This document shows, piece after piece, positions 34,985 to 49,900 of a stretch of DNA of 62,083 nt; position 1 is the first letter of the stretch, and each line of letters opens with the position of its first letter. The translations under genes and the position numbers were made by a program. The notes below the pieces were generated by a model. It had not been told where the DNA came from and did no database searches. It saw only the letters and a program-made list of their open reading frames with translations. The DNA comes from Pseudohalocynthiibacter aestuariivivens (GTDB lineage: Bacteria; Pseudomonadota; Alphaproteobacteria; Rhodobacterales; Rhodobacteraceae), in contig NZ_CP049043.1 in the NCBI RefSeq assembly GCF_011040495.1, positions 1-62,083 of the forward strand, written 5' to 3'.

Positions 34985-37900
34985 GTGAAGCGTTGGAAGA
35001 ATTCACGCTTGTTTGACGCGCCGGACGGTATCCGGGGTGATGGTCCTTTGCACGATTCCGGCGCGCGGGCGCGGGGCAAAGAGACACCTAAATCTTCGAC
35101 CTCTTTAGATGGCACGCACCTACGCGGCACCGTGTCGCGCCGCGTGCTGATGGAGACGTACGAGCCGCGTCTGCTGTTGTCGGCTGATCTCTTTCCGATT
35201 GCCGGGACAATCTCGGCACCGGGTGAAGAGGACAGCTATCAGATTACCTTTGCGGAACCGGCGCGCGTCAGCTTTGACAATCTGACCCCGTCCGAGCTGA
35301 GCTGGCGTCTGCAAGGGCCGGGTGATGTCGATGTAGGCTCCGCGTTGAACCGGGCTGATGGTTCCAGCCGACATGCGCCTGCAGTGCTGGACGTGGCGCG
35401 TGGCACATATACGCTCAGTGTTTTTGGCACCGAATCGCAGACCGGCGATTACGAATTTCTGCTGAACGATCTTTCGGATGATCCAGCCCTGCCCATCGGC
35501 ACGCCGCAAGCGGTGAGCCTGCTGCGGGGCACGGAGAGCCGGGCGTTTACATTTGACGGGGCCGCCGGACAGTTCTTCAACCTACAGTTGAGTGACGTCA
35601 GCAACCAGTCCGCTGGCACGATCAGCTTGATCACGCCTACGGGGTCGGTGCTCCGCTCTGCCAACTTTAACAACACCAATGTCACCCTGACCGAAACCGG
35701 GCAGTATACGCTGCTGGTCGAGGGGGGCATCACGGGCACTGATCCGGTCAGCCTGACAATGACCGCGACATTGGGCAGCGACGAGCCGCGCGAATATGCC
35801 TTTGGCACCACCGCGAGTGACACGCTCGATACGCCCGGCGAACGGCATGTGCATCATTTCACCTTGGCGACCGATGCCAGCGTAGCACTGTCCGGCAGCG
35901 CCAGTTTCGGCGCGCCTGCTTGGGTTTTGCACGGCAAGGCGGGCCAGATCGCCACGGGATTTCAGCTGCCGGGCGTCACCTCGCCACAGATGTTCGATTT
36001 GCAGGCTGGGGAATACTGGCTGGTGACCTATGGGTATCAGGGCAGGGTAGGGGCCTATGATTTCCAGATGGTGCAGGATGGCGCCTTTGCCGGCACGCCC
36101 GTCAACGCGACCGAGTTTGCAGCGACGCTGGGTGCGCCGCTCAATGGCACATTCACCGGCACCGCGGGCGAGGAACACCGCTATGCCTTTACGGTTGGTG
36201 CGAACACCAATGTGACGCTCGAAGTGCTCGATCGCAACGCCGATATCGAGATGGTTCTGGAGGGCGTGGGCGGGAATGTCTTTTCCGTAAACCGGTCATT
36301 CTATCCGTCTTATGTGCGCGATTTCGGCAGCCTGACGCCGGGCACCTATTGGCTGACTGTGCGGGCGCAGACGGACGCGGCAGGGGCCTACATGCTCCGC
36401 CTTCAGGACATTGCAGCGGACAGTGACCCGATCACGCTTGGCACGCCTTTCGTCGTGGCGCTGGAGGCGGACCGCGCGGTTGAGGTGCGCACTGTTGACC
36501 TGCTGGCGGGGGATCGGATCTTTTTCGACCTGACAGACTTTCAGGCGTCTGTTGGCAACACAAACAGCTTTCGCGTCGATCTTTTTGCGCCCGATGGCAG
36601 TTTTCTGGAATCGTTCACCCAGTCAGTGACCTCGGGAGAGGCCGAGGTCGTGCCGGTGGATGGCACCTACCGCATCGAATTCCGCCGGGATGACAATGCG
36701 CGGATAGAGCGGATCGAGGCGACCCTGCATATCGCCAACGCGATCGAGTTGCCGATGGCGCTGGACACGCCCACGACAGTCATCCTCGACACACCGGGCA
36801 AGATTGTCGATTATGTGATTGATGTCGACGCGCCGACCAACGTGATGTTCGACATGCGGCGGTCGCTGGACAACAGCGGCGCGATGAATGCCCGGCTGAT
36901 TGACCCGGATGGCAATTCGGTATTTTCTCAATCGGTCTTTGCCGGTACGGATTTCATGCGCGCGCAGGTTTATGCGGGTCGCTACATCCTGCGCATGACG
37001 ATGAGCGATGACGAAACCGGCACCGCCGAGATCGCATTGCTGGATGATCGCAGCGCGCCGATCGTGGTACGCGGGGTTGAACAGACCGGCAGCATCGACC
37101 CCGGTGAGAGCATGCGCCGCTGGGTGATAGATGCTACCGCCGGACAGCGCACAGTGTTCGAATTTTCCGAATTTGCGGGCAAGACGACATTTTACAACCC
37201 ACGATTTCGCGTGTTTTCGCCCGACGGGCGCGAGGTCGCGGATATCAGCTTTAACGGTGGGATTCTGTCGTTCGATGCGCCGCGCGACGGGCGCTATCTG
37301 ATTTCGCTGGACCCCTATCAGGGGCAGGCGTCGCCAATCACCTATGCGTTTACTGCGCGCAATGCGCCCTACGTGCAGATGCCGATGACGCTGAACACGC
37401 AGATCGATGGCAGCATCGCGGTGCCGCTTGGGCGCACCGATTACGCGTTCACGCTGACTGAGCGGAAAAACCTCTATTTCGATGCACTCAGCAACAGCAA
37501 TGCGCGGGTTACGATCATTGACAGCGACGGGACAACGGTCGCCGGGCTGAACACGGATTTCAACGTGTTCAACGGCGGCGGGCGTGCCTTTGACCTGATA
37601 CAGGGCGACTATCTGCTGCGGATCGAACCGGACGGCAACGGCATCATTGATTACAGTTTCGTGCTGCGCGATCTGTCGATCGGGACCGTGGTGCCGATGG
37701 GCGACGTGATCACCCGGACGATGGACCAGAATGCAACGGTGCTGCATGTCGATTTCCTTGAGCCGGGGATGTATTACATCGACGGTCAGGCCAACAGCGG
37801 CAATGCCTATTGGCAGCTTCTGAACCGGTACGGAGATCTTTCTTTCGGCCCTGTGGCCGGCGGCGCCGATATGAGCTTCCTGGTCAACCGGCCCGGCCGC

Positions 37901-40900
37901 TTTACCCTGATCCTCGACGAACGCCCTGATCGCCCCGGCGGGTCAGAGGTTACGTTCCGGATCACCAAATCGACCACGACGACCCGCGCGATCACGCCGG
38001 GCACGCCTGTCACCGGCACGATTGATGCGCCGGGCAACACGGTGCGTCACACCTTTACCGTCAACAGCCAGCAACGTCTGTCATTCAAGGTCGAAACATG
38101 GATCGCTGGCCTGACCTACCGGCTGGAACGTAACGGCGTACCCGTGACCGATGCCGTTGTCTTCAACCGCTCGACCTTCGATTTGGCGCAGATGGACCTG
38201 ATTTCTGGCGACTATGCACTGGTGGTTGAGGGGGTCGGTGCCTTTACCGGCGATTACCGGTTCGAGCTGCTGGATTTCGCCGATGCGGTGGTGTTGGCCG
38301 ACAATGTCTCGCCGGGGCTGATCACAGTTGCGCCGCCGACTGGCGGGCATGTGTACCGCTGGGACGGGACCGCAGGGCAGATTGTCGAGTTTGACCGCCT
38401 GTCGGTCAGCAACAATTTCTCGTTCGCGATGTATGACCCCGACGGTGGGCGGCTGTTCGAATTCAACAGCCTCCGCGATGTGCCGAACATCCATCTGCGC
38501 AAGACCGGGGCCTACTACATAATAATCTCCGGCTATGCCACCAATACCGGCGACAATGGCAGCTATGCCTTTGCCATGCGCGAGACCGGCACAATCGCGG
38601 CGGAACCGCCGACCGGCACGCCGTTGGCGCTGGGGCAGGTGGCCGTCGGCACGCTGGGCGATGCGGGCACGCCTGACAGCTATCTGATCACCCTGACACA
38701 GCCGACGCGGTTGATCATGGACGGGCAGACCAATTCATCAATCATCCGTCTGACGCTGCGCGATACGTTGGGCCAGATCATGGCACCGCGACAAATTTAC
38801 CTGTCGTCCTATGATGCCTATGCCCGCAGCGACCGACAGACCGCGACAGCGACGCTTGATCTGCCTGCGGGCACCTATCAGGTCGATGTGGTGTCGAGCA
38901 CCGCCAACGACGCCTACGCCTTCAGCTTCCTCAATGTCGATAGTGGTGCGCCGCTGCCGTTGAACGACACGCAGACCGTTCTGACCGACCCGGCCAACAG
39001 CACGATCCTGTTCCATTTCGATGCCGCCGAGGGCGAGTATGTCAAGCTGGACATGGTCAACAACGGTGATGACAAACGCTGGCATATCATCGCGCCCGAC
39101 GGAACCGAAGTCAGTCAGGGCAATTTTCTGGTGAACACCGGGTTCCGGGCCAACATGGCCGGGCGCTATGTGCTGGTGATCGACGGCCATGCCAACGAAA
39201 CCGTGCCCAGTACGTCCGAGATTACCCGCCGCGATGGCACCCCCCGTCCGATCACATTCGGCGTGCCTGCCGATGTGAACCTGCCGGGCAGTGGCAGTAT
39301 CGAGCGGTACAGTTTCTCGCTGACCGAGGAAACCGCGCTCTATTTTGACAGCCGGTTTGTCAATTCCAACGCGATCAACTGGCGCATTTACGATACAGAG
39401 GGGCACGAGGTCGCGGGCGTGCGGATCGACAATGCAGATGGTCGTGATTTCATACTGCCTGCCGGGGACTATCAGCTGGTTATCAGCACCAGCAGGACCG
39501 CCGACCCGTTCACCTTCCGCCTGCTGGATCTGGGTGATACGCAGGCGTTCACGCTGGGCGACGTAGTCACCGTGTCAGAGCCGGTGGCGACCGATCGGCG
39601 GGTGTTCAGCTTCGAAGGTGTCGCGGGCCAGGACCTGATCATGGACGTGCTCAGCTTTTCGCAGAACATTTCCGGTGGCCAGTATCGCCTGATCGGGCCG
39701 GACGGACGCGAATATTCACGCCGAAACCTGACGGATCTGGGCCGGAACCGTCTGGATCAGACCGGCACATGGACGCTGGTGATGCTGCCACCCACAACGC
39801 GCGACGGCAGCAACGACTACAGTTTCCGTCTCTTTGCGCAACAGGATGTAACTCAGCCGCTGGAATTCGGCGAACGTCGTCAGGATACCCCGCCTGATGT
39901 CCGCGCACGGATGATCTATACCTTTACCAAGGATACCGCGGGCGAGGTCTATCTCGACTCATTGCTGAATGACAGTGGCGCTTTGTGGTACCTTCAGGAT
40001 GCTACTGGCGCTGAGGTGGCGCGCAGAACTTTCAACTCTGACACCGGAAACAACTCGCGCTTCTGGCTGGGGGCAGGGGACTACCGGCTGGTGGTCCAGC
40101 GCACCGACGATCAGGTGACCGAACTGCCGTTCCGCCTGCTCGATCTGGCAAGCGTGCCCGAGATCACGCCCGGCGCGCCGGTCACATCGACGCTGAACCC
40201 CGGCAATGTCACGCAGGTCTTCCGCTTTGACGGGCAGGCGGGCCAGCGGTTCAAGCTGTCGCTGGGGCAGGGGACTAGCTACAGTGCGGGTTTCCGTCTG
40301 CTTGGCCCCGATGGCCAAGAGGTGCTGGCCGAGTCGAACTCGATTTCCGACCATGATCCCTTTACCCTGCATCAGACGGGCACCTATGTGCTGCTGATCG
40401 AGGGTCGCGTGCATCTGACAGAGCCGCAGACCTTTAACCTGAACCTGATCGAAACCCCGCGCCGCATGGCCGCGCCCGCCAGCAGCACGGTGCGGGTGGC
40501 ACCTGATCTGGTGCCCTCGAATGTCGCGGTCAGTGCGGCGGGGGTAGTGCAGGCGGGTCAGGCGATCACTGTCAGCTGGACCGTTACCAATGCTGGCGCC
40601 GCCGGGGCCGTGCCGGGCCGCGACCGGGTGATCCTGCGCCGTGCGGACACTGGCGAGATTGTCGGCGTGCGCGTCACTGCTGCGGGTGGTGCCGTGCTGG
40701 GCGCGGGCGCCAGCACGACCCGTCAGGCAACGCTCAGCCTGCCGTCGGGCGCGCTGGGGGCGGGTGACCTGATTGCCGAGGTCGAGGTCGATATCGCCAA
40801 TGACGTGGATGAAACCAATGGCGGCCTTGCAGGCGAGCAGAACAACATCGCCACGCTTTCCTTTACTGCGCTGAATGATCAACTGGCCGATCTGGTGGTC

Positions 40901-43900
40901 GAAAACATCCGTACTGAGCCGGCCACAGGATACAAACCCGGCGATACCGTCACCGTGCGCTGGACGCTGCGCAATGCGGGTGGCGCGGCGGTCACGCAGG
41001 CCTTCTCGGATCAGGTCCGCTTGCGCAACCTGACACCGTTCAACACGCCGACTCTGGATGTGCAGAGCCTTGTCTATGACCCGGCGACCAGCGGCGCGAT
41101 TGCGCCGAATGGTACGGTCGAACGCAGCGCGGTCATCACGTGGCCCGATGGTGTGCCGGGTACGGGCACGATGGGGTTCGAGATCACCACCGATCTGGAC
41201 AATGCAGTGCCAGAGGACAACGACGCCAGCACTGGCGAGACTAACAACACCACCGTATTCGAAGTGATCAACGCCCCCGATCTGGTGATCGAGAATCTGG
41301 CGATATCCACGGCGGACCCACAAGCGGGTGGCACGGTCACATTCACCTGGACCATCCGCAACAACGGTAACACAGACCTGTTGGTACCCTATCGGTCGCT
41401 GGTGCAGGTCACCAATATCGACGAACGTCATACATCGACCAATCAGCGGATTGATTTCGAGGCAGAGGCAGGTGTGCTGCTGCCAGCCGGGGCGACCCGC
41501 GCGCGCAGCTTTACCGCGCAACTGCCCGATGGCGCCGACGGCACGGGCAACCTGCGGTTCCGCCTCTATGTCGACAATGGCAGTTCGCCCTCGGTGACTG
41601 AGGTCAACGCCGACGGTGATGCGGAGAACAACAACTTCGGCGAGATATTCTTTACCGCTCGCGAACAGACCTACCCCGACCTGACCATTACCGCACCCGT
41701 TGTGACCGGCGCGGCGGTGGCGGGCCGCATGGTGCAGGTTGACTGGCGCGTGACCAATAGCGGCAATGCGGCGGCGGGCGCGCGCACTGATCGGCTGATC
41801 CTGTCGGTGGATGACCAACTGGGCAATGCTGACGATATCGTGCTGGACAGCGTCACGCGCGCGGCGCTGGCGCAGGGGGCATCGGATGATGTCAGTTTCA
41901 ACGCATCGCTGCCCGGCGATCAGGTGGGTGATTTCCATCTCTTCGTGGTGACCGATGCGGATAACGCGGTGATCGAGGGCGATGGCGAGGATAACAACGC
42001 GGCCGGGCCGACGGCCATAACCATCGTGCCCGGTGCCTCTGCCGATCTGGTGGTCGAGGCCGTGGCAGGCCCCAACGCGGCCAGCTGGGGCGAGGTCGTG
42101 CCGGTATCGTGGCGGGTCGGCAATGACGGGGCCGAGGCGAGCACGGCAAACTGGGTCGACCGGGTGTATCTCAGCGCGGATGGCACGTTCGACGCGGGTG
42201 ATATCCTGCTGGCTGAGGTCGCGGCACCCACTGCGCCGCTGGCCCCCGGCGGCAGCTATACCGCCAGTGCAAATGTCAGCATCCCACCCAACCTGACCGG
42301 CGCCTATCGTCTGATCGTGCTGACTGACGCGGACAATGCGCAGGCCGAGGGGCTGAACGAGGGCAATAACGAAGGATTGGCGCTGGAGCCGGTCGCGATC
42401 TCTGCCGTTCCTGCCGCCGATCTGGTGGTGCGTAATGTCGAGGGCCCGAACGAGGGCTCGCCCGGCGATGTGGTCACGATCACATGGCGCACCGAAAACA
42501 CTGGCGAGGCACCGGCGCGTGCGCCGTTCACCGACCGCGTTTATCTGACCCGCACAGGCACCACCAGCGGCGCGTGGCAGTTGGGCAATTTCACCCATAC
42601 CACCGGGTTCGATCCGGGGCAGGGGGCTGATGTGTCGCTGGATGTGACGCTGCCCTCGCTGGCCGAGGGCACATGGACCTTCATGGTGGTCACGGACATC
42701 CACGGTCAGGTGTTCGAGGCAGGTCGCGAGAATAACGCCACGCTGGATGATGATCCGTTCGGGCTGGCGACGCCGGATTTTCAGGTCACGAATGTGTCTG
42801 CCCCCGATACCACCACATCGGATGAGGTGATCACCGTCAGCTGGACGGTCGAAAACGCCGGGTTCGGCAATGCCGTTGCGGGCCGGGTGGACCGCATCCT
42901 GCTATCGCGTGACGGGATCGCGGATGGCAATGACATCGTGTTGCACACCAGCGGCGCGCGCGGCGCGATGGCGGCGGGCGACACCGATATGCAGAGCGCG
43001 GATGTCCGCATCCCGATTGATGCGCAGGGTGACTGGCAGATCATCGTTGTCGCCGACGCGACCGACCGCAACGAAGAACAGGACTTCGAGAACAACAACG
43101 AACTGGCGCGCGCGCTCAGCGTCCAGTTGACCGACTTTGCCGATCTGGCGGTGACAGAGGTGACAGCCCCGCCGCTGACGGTGGCCGATCCGGCGGTGAT
43201 CACTGTCGGCTGGCGGGTCAGCAACATTTCGGACACGCAAGGCAAGGAAACCGGCTGGACTGATCGGGTCTGGGCCTCCAAGGACGATATTCTGGGCGAT
43301 GCCGACGATATCCTGCTGGGCAGTTTCCTGCGCGATGGCGGGCTGGCGCCGGGCACCAGCTATGTCCGGTCCGAGGCGATCAACCTGCCCGCCGCCTTCT
43401 CGGAACGGCTGAAAATCTACGTGGTCGCCGACGCCACCAATCTGGTGTTCGAGGATGGCAACAAGGATAACAATCGTGGGGTGAATCCCGATTACACCGA
43501 TGTTGCGGTCAGGCCATATGCCGACTTGAAAGTGACCGCGATCGAAGCGGCACCCGCTGGCGTGTCGGGGACGGACTTGCAGGTTAAATGGACCGTGCGC
43601 AATGACGGGATCGGCGTCACGGATCGCACCAGCTGGTCGGACCAGATCAGGCTGTCGCGCAATCCTGACGGCTCTGGCTCGGTGGCCAGCATCCGCTATA
43701 CCCATCTGGGCAGCATGCAGGTGGGTGACACCTACGAGCGCACCGCTGTCATTCGGGTGCCCAACGGGGTCGCGGGTCAGCTATATGTCAGTGTCGAGGT
43801 TGCCGATATCGGCGCGCCTTACGAGTTTGTCTTTGGCGATAACAACGTGTCGGACAGGGTGCCGACGACGATCACGCTGGCACCCACGCCCGATCTGCAA

Positions 43901-46900
43901 GTCAGCGACATCGCCACGGTCGAAACCTCGCCCGAGGGTGAGATCATTGATGTCGCGTGGCGCGTCAGCAATGCCGGGGCCGCGCCGCTGGATGGCAGCT
44001 GGACTGATCGGCTGGTGCTGGTGCCGATTGATACGTCCAAGCCATCCATCACCGTTGGCACCTTTACCAACACCCGCGCGCTGGCCGTCGGCCAGAGCTA
44101 TCAGCGCACCGAACGGTTCCGCCTGCCGACCAAGATCGAGGGTGCGTATCGCCTGACAGTGGTGACGAATTACAATCGCGGCATTTACGAGGAAGGCGCC
44201 GCCGCCGACAACAACACCGGCACAGATGACCGCCCCCTGACCGTCACGCTGAATCCGCGCCCGAACCTGCAAGTGGCCAGCGTCGTGATCGCGCCGCAGG
44301 TCAGTGCCGGAGGTAGCCAGCAGGCGACGTTCGAGATCATCAATCAGGGCGGCGTGGCCGCGACAGGCGCATGGCAGGACAGCGTTTACCTGTCGCTGGA
44401 TGACAAGCTGAGCAGTGACGACGTCCTGATCAGCCGCACGGGCAACCCGCTCGCGTTGGATCCGGGCGAGAGCTATACCGTGACCTCTGACATCGGCACC
44501 GTGCCGCTGCGCTGGTCCGGTGACGCCTATGTGATCGTCTCAGCCGACAGCAATGCCCGCGTGGACGAATATCCGCTGGAAGGGGACAACCAGCGCGCCG
44601 AGAAATTCAACGTGACCGCCCTGCCACGCCCCGATCTGGTGACGGGCAGCGTGGTGGCCCCGGCGCAGGCGGTTTACGGCTCGGAAATCGAAGTGCGCTA
44701 CCGGGTGACAAACCGGGGCGCGGGTGACACGCTGGACGACACGTGGCGCGACACGATCTGGATCGCGCGCGATCCGCGGCGGCCCAACACGTCGGCCTTT
44801 GTCGATGTGGACGGGGCGGATTTCCTCAAGGGCAACTCGGCCCGCCTGCTGGGCAGTGTGACGCATCGCGGCGGGCTGGCGGTCGGCGAAAGCTATGAGA
44901 TGACCGTGCGGGTGCGCATCCCCGCCGACCTGCCGAGCGGGCAGTATTTCATCACGCCGTGGTCCGACAGTTACGATGTGGTGGCCGAGGACACGCTGGC
45001 GATCAATATCAACCCCGACGATCCCAACGAGCTGGACAATAACAATTACAAAGGGCGCGCGATTGATATTCTGGGCTATACGCCCGTGCGCCCCGATCTG
45101 GTGATTTCCGATGTCACGAGCGCGGCACCCGCGTTTGCCGGAACCGACCAGCTGACCGTCGGCTGGACGGTGGCCAATGACGGGCTGGCAGGCACGCCGG
45201 ATAGCTGGATCGACCGGGTTTACCTCAGCGATAATGCGGTGCTGGGTGCGCCGGGAGAAACGCTGTGGCATCTGGGGGATGTGCGCCGCGAGGGCGGTAT
45301 CGCACCGGGCGAAAGCTATCGTGCCAGTGCCACGTTCGATCTGCCGCCGTCCGGGGTGGGACAATACGTGCATGTGATTACCGACGCGTCGGTGCGCGGT
45401 CGTCAGGCCGTGGTCGAAGAGGATGAAAGCAACAACATCGCCTCTGGTGACGCGGATGTGACCAACGCCCCCGCCGATCTGCGGGTGATCGCGGTCAGCG
45501 CCGCGCCGGGTGCCACGTCCGGCGAACCGTTAGAGGTGACATGGACCGTGCGCAACGATGGCGCGGCGGTCTGGGATGGCACGCAGTACTGGCGCGATGC
45601 GGTATGGTTGTCGCGTGATCCGGTCTTTGACCGCAATCGCGCCACCTATCTGGGCGGTGTGGTCCACCAGAACATCAGCGGTCTGGCGGCGGGTGCCAGT
45701 TATACCGAAACCACACAAGTGACCCTGCCGCCGGGCACGGATGGCGACTATTTCCTGCATGTGGCAACGGATGTGGCCAACTATGGCAAGACGCCGAACA
45801 GCGAGGTACTCAGCGGGCTGATCGACAAGGCGCGCGGGTTCTATGCCTCGTCCGTGTTCGAGGACGAAAACGATCCGACCGGCAACTGGGGCCGGGGCAG
45901 TGTAGATATCACCTATGCCGAGCCTGATCTGGTGGTCAGCGCCTTTGACGTGCCCGCGAATGCGGCCAGCGGCGGGCAGTTGGCAATTACCTACACCGTG
46001 ACCAATCAGGGCAGCCGCGCCACGCGCGAGAGCCGCTGGTACGACCGGTTCTTTATTTCCGTCGATGGCGCGCTGGACCCGCAGGACCACATGATCGGCG
46101 AATTCCGTCGCGATGATCCGCTGGGCATCGGCGAGAGCTATACAGAGACCGTGCTGATCGACCTGCCGCTGGGGCTGGAGGGTGACTATACGATTGTGAT
46201 GGAAACCGATGCGACCTCGGACGAGGGCGGCACCTATCATGCTTCGACCATCCGCGCCGGTCTGCGCGGGTTGCGCATCACCAGCGATGACGTGGACGAG
46301 TTTGCAGGCGAGGGCAACAACCGCGCCAGCGCGCCGATTGCGGTCGAGGCGGCGGAGACCGCCGATCTGGTGGTCAGTGCGCTGACCCTGCCGCAACGCG
46401 GTGTGACCGGCCAGCCGCTGAATGTCAGCTATGCGATCAGCAACAGTGGCGTGCGCACGACCGGCGGGGGCTGGCGCGATCTGGTTTATCTCAGCCGGGA
46501 TGAATCGCTGGACCCCAAGACTGATTTCTTTCTCGGCTTTCACGATCACCGCACGGCGCTGGAACCGGGCGAAGTGCGCGAAGTCGACCTAGCCACGCGT
46601 CTGCCCAAGGGGCTGTCGGGCAGTTACTTTGTCTTTGTCCTCAGCGATCCGGTGTCAGGCAACAGCCCGTCGGGCAATGTGTTCGAAGATGGGGCCGAGA
46701 CCAACATTCGCGCCTCTGCCCAGCCGCTGCTGATCGAGCAGGAACCGCCCGCCGATCTGATCGCCAGCGATGTGGCCATCGGTGGCGGGTCCGCGCCCGG
46801 CGATCCGGTCACGGTGAACTGGACCGTGACCAACCAATCCGCCGCCGAGGCCAAAGGCCGGTGGAGTGATGCGGTCTATCTGTCGCGTGACGGGAATTGG

Positions 46901-49900
46901 GACATTGGCGATACTTTCCTAGGCCGGTTCGAACATTCGGGCGGTTTGGCCGCTGGTGGCAGCTATGCTGGCAATCTGACGGCTGATCTGCCCATCCTTG
47001 GCGACGGTGCGTGGCGGGTGCTGGTCCGCACCGATGCGCGCAACGAGGTATTCGAGGCCGCGTTCGAGGCCAACAACACCACAGCCGGGGCCAACCCGAT
47101 CAACGTCGAAAGCCCGCTGATCCCGCTGGGGATCGATCAGATCGTGCCGCTTGATGGCGCGTCAGAGCGGCTCTACCGGATCAATGTCCCGGCGGGCGAG
47201 ACGCTGCGTGTGTCGCTGTCGGGTGGCGACCCGAGCGTGCCGAACGAAGTGTTCGTCAAGGCGGGATCACCGCCCAGCCAGTCGGATTTTGACGCCAGCC
47301 ACGACACCGTGTTCGGCACCCGCCAAGAGGCGATCATCTCATCGACCGAGCCGGGAATTTATTACATCCTCGTGCGCAGCTTTGGTGGCGATGATGCGAC
47401 ACCCGAGACGGACCATGTCCTGCGCGCCGAAGTGCTGCCGTTCCAGATATTGGCGGTCAGCCCGGATCAGGGTGGGTCTGCCCGGTTCGTGACCATGACC
47501 ATCGACGGCGCGGGCATCCTGCCCGGCGCAGTGGTCAAGCTCAGCCGACCGGGGCAGGCCGAATTCCTGCCGGTGTCACTGAAACGGATTGATGCGACGC
47601 GCGTGATCGCCACCTTCGATCTGGCCGGGGCCGAACACGGGTTATACGATGTGATCGTCACCAATGCCGACGGGGCCGAGGCGATCCTGCCGTATCGCTA
47701 TCTGGTGGAACGTCAGGTGGAACGCGACGTGACCGTGGGGTTGGGTGGCCCGCGTGTCGTCCCTGCCGGGCAGGCCGGGTTCTATAGCGTCGTGGTGGAC
47801 AGCCTCACGAATGTCGACACGCCCTATGTGCATTTCACCTTTGGCGCGCCAGAGATCGGGACCAGCGACATGGTCTATGGGCTGCCGTTCCTGCAATTCG
47901 GCACCAATGTCGGTGACGGATCGGATGCACCTGCCGACGGGCTGACCGGCGCGCAGTCGGGTGTCAATCTGGGCGGGCAACTGTTGGCGCCCGGCTATGC
48001 GTTTGATCTGGCCGCCGAAGGGCAGGCCCAGATGACCTTCTCGGTGCAGACCTATCCGGGTTTGCAGGCGTTGATTGACCGCGATTTCGAGGGCATCCGG
48101 GCCTATCTCTATAATCGCTTCCCCGATCTGGAGGAGGCCGATGCGCTGGCCGGTGGGGTAGATGCGCTGCTGGCGGTCGATCCGCTGATCCACGAGATTT
48201 TCACCGATCCGGGGTTCGAGGTCATCTCGGGCGACCTGCCGTGGTATCTGCCGTTCCAGTTCAACGTGGTTGCCGCCGCCACACCGATGACGCGCGATGA
48301 GTTCGTCGCGGCCCAGACTGCCGAGGCCGAGAAACTGCGTCAGGCGGTGCTGGCCGATGCCGCAGCGTCGCCCGCGTTGCAGACGCTGGCCGCTGATGCC
48401 GGCGCGTGGACTGATGGCTTTCTCGCGGCGCTGGAAACCGCCGGTCTCTTGCGCGGCGAGGCCGATGCGCCGCCGGTGTTTGAACAGACCCGTGTGACCA
48501 GCCTGATTGCGCAGCTCAGTCAGGGTCTGCTCCTCGGCCCTGCAGGTGACGAGGTGCGCAGCGAGGGCGATTTGGTCGATTTCTACGCGCAGGTCCGCGC
48601 ATGGTACGGCTCTACCCCCGATCAGATGGCACCGATTGATCGGTACGATATTCGCAACCCGCCACAGGGCCTGCCGTTTGATGTACCTGTCGCGGCGCTG
48701 CCCGATTTTGCCGACTACGATCAGGGCCTCAGCCGTCCGACGACATTCACTGCGTTTAACGTTTATTCGCCGTGGCTGGGCGAGGGGGCGATCAATCTGC
48801 CTGATTTCGGATCAGACGCCACGACAAGCGAGCTGGAGGTGCTGGATCTGGACCGCTTCCGCGAGATCGCAGGTGTGGCGCAGGGCGAGGGAGCGGCGTG
48901 GCTGCGTGGCCCGGTCGGCGCGGGTGATGATAACTGGGTGCCCGATGATGTGGCGCTGCCGCATGAGGTGGGCTTTGCGCTGGACGAGGCCAGCCCGCGC
49001 CCGGCGCGCGAGCTGCGGATTGTCACCACGCTGGACGCGGGGCTGGATCCGCGCAGCTTCCGCCTTGGAGGTCTGAGCCTTGGCGATCTGAATGTGCAGG
49101 TGCCCCCCGGTCGGTTGGTGTACCAGACAGATATTGATCTGAGCGCCACGCGCGGTTTCGTGCTGCGTGTTTCGGCGGGCATTGATCTGGACAGCCGCAC
49201 CGCCACATGGCTGGTGCAGGCGATTGATGCAGATACCGGCGAACTGCTGGAAGGCGAAGGGGTGAATGGCCTGCTGCGTCCGGGCGAGACAGGATCGGTG
49301 CGTTACACGGTTCAGGCGGACGCGGACGCCGCCAGCGGGCGAGAGATCAGCGCCGAGGCCCGCGTGATACTGGATGTCAGCGCGCCCGAGGATACCGATC
49401 CCTATACCTACCGGATCGACCAAGGCGCGCCGATCACGACCTATGACGCGCGCCGCATCCCCGGCACGACGGATTATCGCATCACATGGTCCGCCACCGA
49501 CGAGGCAGGCGGCTCGGGCGTGCGGGATGCCAACATCTATGTTTCGCTGGACAATGGTGATTTCCGCATCGTGGCGCAGAACGAGGCGACGGGCGATTTC
49601 ACCTATACCGCGCCCGAGGGCAGCCACGTCGATGTGCTGGTGCTGGCGCGCGATATGGCGGGCAACCGCGACGCGCCACCACCGGGCATCGCCGCCAGTG
49701 GCGATCTGGGTCAGGAAACGGTCGATCTGGGCGGATCGGACGTGGGTGCCAGCACGGCGGCGGCGCCGCTGCCGGTGGCCGACGATGCGCTGCCTGATCC
49801 GGTCAATGCGCTCTTTGTTCAGGCGTTGGAGGGCGTGCCCGCGACGATTTCGCCGCTGCGACCCGGTGTCTTTGCCACCGCAATCGCGCCGTTTGCGTTC

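Noticed and set aside
39959..42703. 914-codon open frame on the minus strand, and many similar antisense frames across 35000-62000
   Set aside because: They lie opposite the giant gene, are rich in Arg/His/Gln with no recognisable domain, and are expected in GC-rich DNA where third-position bias leaves antisense frames open.
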